Assembly: GCF_004016505.1 (NCBI RefSeq)
Contig: NZ_SACR01000004.1
Coordinates: 682,001 to 746,000, forward strand
Reading direction: 5' to 3'
DNA length: 64,000 bases
From: Rubrivivax rivuli
GTDB lineage: Bacteria; Pseudomonadota; Gammaproteobacteria; Burkholderiales; Burkholderiaceae_C
The notes below the pieces were generated by a model, which had not been told where the DNA came from, made no database searches, and was given only the letters and a program-made list of their open reading frames with translations. Positions 62,565 through 64,000 of this stretch are shown one piece after another; position 1 is the stretch's first letter, and every line of letters begins with the position of its first letter. Position numbers and translations under genes: made by a program.

Positions 62565-63619
62565 GGGGCGGTGGGCTTCGGGCGTTGGGGAGGGAAGAGC
62601 AGGGCCGACAAGTCCGCGACCAGACTCTCGGGCACCTGGAAGTCTAGCGGCAGCACCCACACGCGCGTGGCACCCAGCGGCCGGGCCAGCAGCTTCACGG
62701 CGTCCTTCTCGGTGACCAGCACGTCTGCCGTGTCGGCGGGCCAGGGCAGGGTGGCGTAGGGGTGGTGGTCGGGCAGGGGCAGCGGCGTGAACTGCAGCCC
62801 GGCAGCGCCAAGCATGCCAAAGAACTTGCCGGGTGCGGCCAGACCGGCGGCAGCCAGCAGGGGCCGGCCCCGCAAGGCGGACAAGGGCAGGGCGGCTTCG
62901 CGCTTGCCAGTGCGCCACGCCTCCAGGGGCCAGGCCAACTGCAGTTGCCGTTGGGCCAGCGCACCTGGCAAGCGGGTGCTGGCGCGGCCGGCGGTGTAAA
63001 GCACGCGACGGTTCCCGGGCGTGGCCTCTGGCACGGGCTCGCGCAGCGGCCCTGCGGGCAGCAGCAGGCCGTTGCCGATGCCGCGTTCATCGAAGACCAC
63101 CAGTTCGGCTTGCCGGGCCAGCGCCAGGTGCTGCAGGCCATCGTCGGAGACCAGCACGTCCACTTCGGGGTGCGCAGCACACAAGGCCATAGCGGCCACG
63201 TCCCGCTGGCGGCCCACCCACACCGGCACGCCGCATTGGCGCTGGATGAGCAGCGGCTCGTCGCCCACCTCGGAGACCTCGGCGCCAGCGTTCACAGCCA
63301 TCGGGGCTGCACCGCTGCGGCCGTGGCCGCGCGAGATGACACCGGGCCGGTGGCCGCGCGCCTGCAGGGCCTGCACCAGCGCCATCACAGTGGGTGTCTT
63401 GCCCGCGCCACCCACCACGTGGTTGCCGACCACCAGCACCGGCACCGGGAGCACGCGCGCCGCGGGCGTGCGCAGCTTCACCAGGGCTGCGAGCAGGCGG
63501 TAGGGCAGCGTGGCCGGCCAGAGCAGGCAGGCCAGCGCGTCCGGGCGCGGGCGCCACCAGCTGCGTTGCAGCCGGGCCTCGATGCTTGCCGCCAGGCCCC
63601 GCGGCCGGGGAGCCGTCAT
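62561..63619 (-). CDS. lpxK: tetraacyldisaccharide 4'-kinase
   Basis: LpxK phosphorylates the 4'-position of the lipid A disaccharide at the inner membrane. The 352-residue protein has a hydrophobic N-terminal helix (about 28-48; [16 protein letters not shown]), Walker [17 protein letters not shown], and [13 protein letters not shown] (catalytic Asp pair). The family-typical [11 protein letters not shown] lies near the C-terminus. It overlaps exbD and the Trm112-like gene by four bases each. Confidence 0.96.
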   Translation of the reverse strand: MTAPRPRGLAASIEARLQRSWWRPRPDALACLLWPATLPYRLLAALVKLRTPAARVLPVPVLVVGNHVVGGAGKTPTVMALVQALQARGHRPGVISRGHGRSGAAPMAVNAGAEVSEVGDEPLLIQRQCGVPVWVGRQRDVAAMALCAAHPEVDVLVSDDGLQHLALARQAELVVFDERGIGNGLLLPAGPLREPVPEATPGNRRVLYTAGRASTRLPGALAQRQLQLAWPLEAWRTGKREAALPLSALRGRPLLAAAGLAAPGKFFGMLGAAGLQFTPLPLPDHHPYATLPWPADTADVLVTEKDAVKLLARPLGATRVWVLPLDFQVPESLVADLSALLFPPQRPKPTAP

Positions 63620-64000
63620 CGGGGCGCGGCGCCGCCCGATTGCGCCGCGAAGGTCAGCCGCGCCAGGCCCGCACGCCTCGCGGCATCGAGCACGTTGACC
63701 ACGGCCTGGTGCGCCGCCGTGGCGTCGGCCGAGATGATCACCACGGTATCGCTGCGTCCGCCGGAGGCGGCCACCAGTTCGGCGGTCAGCAGCTCGATGC
63801 TGCGGCCGTCCACAGGCTTCTTGTTGACGGCGTAGCGGCCGTCGGCGGCCACGGCCACCAGCACTTCGGCCGGACGCTCGCGCAGCTTCTCGGCGTCGGC
63901 CGCGGGCAGGTTGATCTGCAGCTCGGTGAAGCGCGAATAGGTCGTGCTGAGCATCAGGAAGATCAGCACCACCAGCAGCACGTCGATGAACGGGATGAGG
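63616..64000 (-). CDS. exbD: ExbD/TolR family biopolymer transport protein (partial)
   Basis: ExbD works with ExbB to harness proton motive force for TonB. The visible 128 residues begin within the membrane segment (LIPFIDVLLVVLIFLML, containing the functional Asp) and continue with the periplasmic domain. The first dozen residues lie beyond the window end. The stop overlaps the lpxK start. exbB is expected next, outside the window. TolR is the alternative, but linkage to lpxK is usual for ExbD in betaproteobacteria. Confidence 0.9.
   Translation of the reverse strand, partial: LIPFIDVLLVVLIFLMLSTTYSRFTELQINLPAADAEKLRERPAEVLVAVAADGRYAVNKKPVDGRSIELLTAELVAASGGRSDTVVIISADATAAHQAVVNVLDAARRAGLARLTFAAQSGGAAPR

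Overview
The window is one dense, GC-rich stretch of a Gram-negative chromosome. It most likely comes from a betaproteobacterium of the order Burkholderiales (Rubrivivax/Leptothrix/Ideonella-like). The reasons are the lpxD-fabZ-lpxA-lpxB-rnhB order, priB inside the rpsF-rpsR-rplI operon, the ppsR/ppsA divergent pair, a paa operon ending in a TetR gene, a PEP-CTERM protein, and strong G/C third-position bias. The genus is inference. I see no insertion sequence, prophage, rRNA operon or CRISPR array.

Layout. 1-4.8 kb: lipid A and fatty acid genes (lpxD, fabZ, lpxA, lpxB), then rnhB and an rRNA methyltransferase, mostly overlapping. 4.8-8.3 kb: PEP synthase regulator ppsR, divergent from ppsA. 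8.3-10.8 kb: a two-subunit sodium:solute symporter whose large subunit carries an EF-hand-like loop. 10.8-14 kb: rpsF-priB-rpsR-rplI and dnaB. 14.1-15.1 kb: an unrecognised secreted protein with three cysteine-bracketed repeats. 15.2-27.3 kb: flagellar genes, with flgN, flgM and flgA leftward and flgBCDEFGHIJKL rightward. A FliA-type promoter precedes flgM.

27.3-39.6 kb is a signalling block directly behind flgL: an EAL-remnant/HDOD protein, a seven-PAS HisKA_2 kinase, an ANTAR (RNA-binding) response regulator, a membrane histidine kinase, an Hpt protein, a receiver-PAS-GGDEF-EAL protein, a GGDEF protein, and an unknown gene behind a FliA-like promoter. Together these suggest integration of sensory input, cyclic-di-GMP and motility, with one output acting on RNA (antitermination).

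39.6-47.6 kb is mixed: a PEP-CTERM protein, cysC, tRNA-Ser(UGA), apaH, a CBS-domain membrane protein, a SapC-like protein, a small membrane protein, an M17 aminopeptidase and a dihydrouridine synthase. 47.6-54.6 kb is a phenylacetate operon, paaG-paaI-paaK-paaABCDE-paaR, with a palindrome upstream that fits a PaaR operator. 54.6-59.9 kb holds an HNH-like unknown, a VanZ-like protein, tRNA-Thr(CGU), a 350-base gene-free stretch and a large TonB-dependent receptor. 59.9-64 kb is leftward: exbD (cut by the window end), lpxK, a Trm112-like gene, kdsB, adk and an SDR dehydrogenase. The first four overlap by four bases each.
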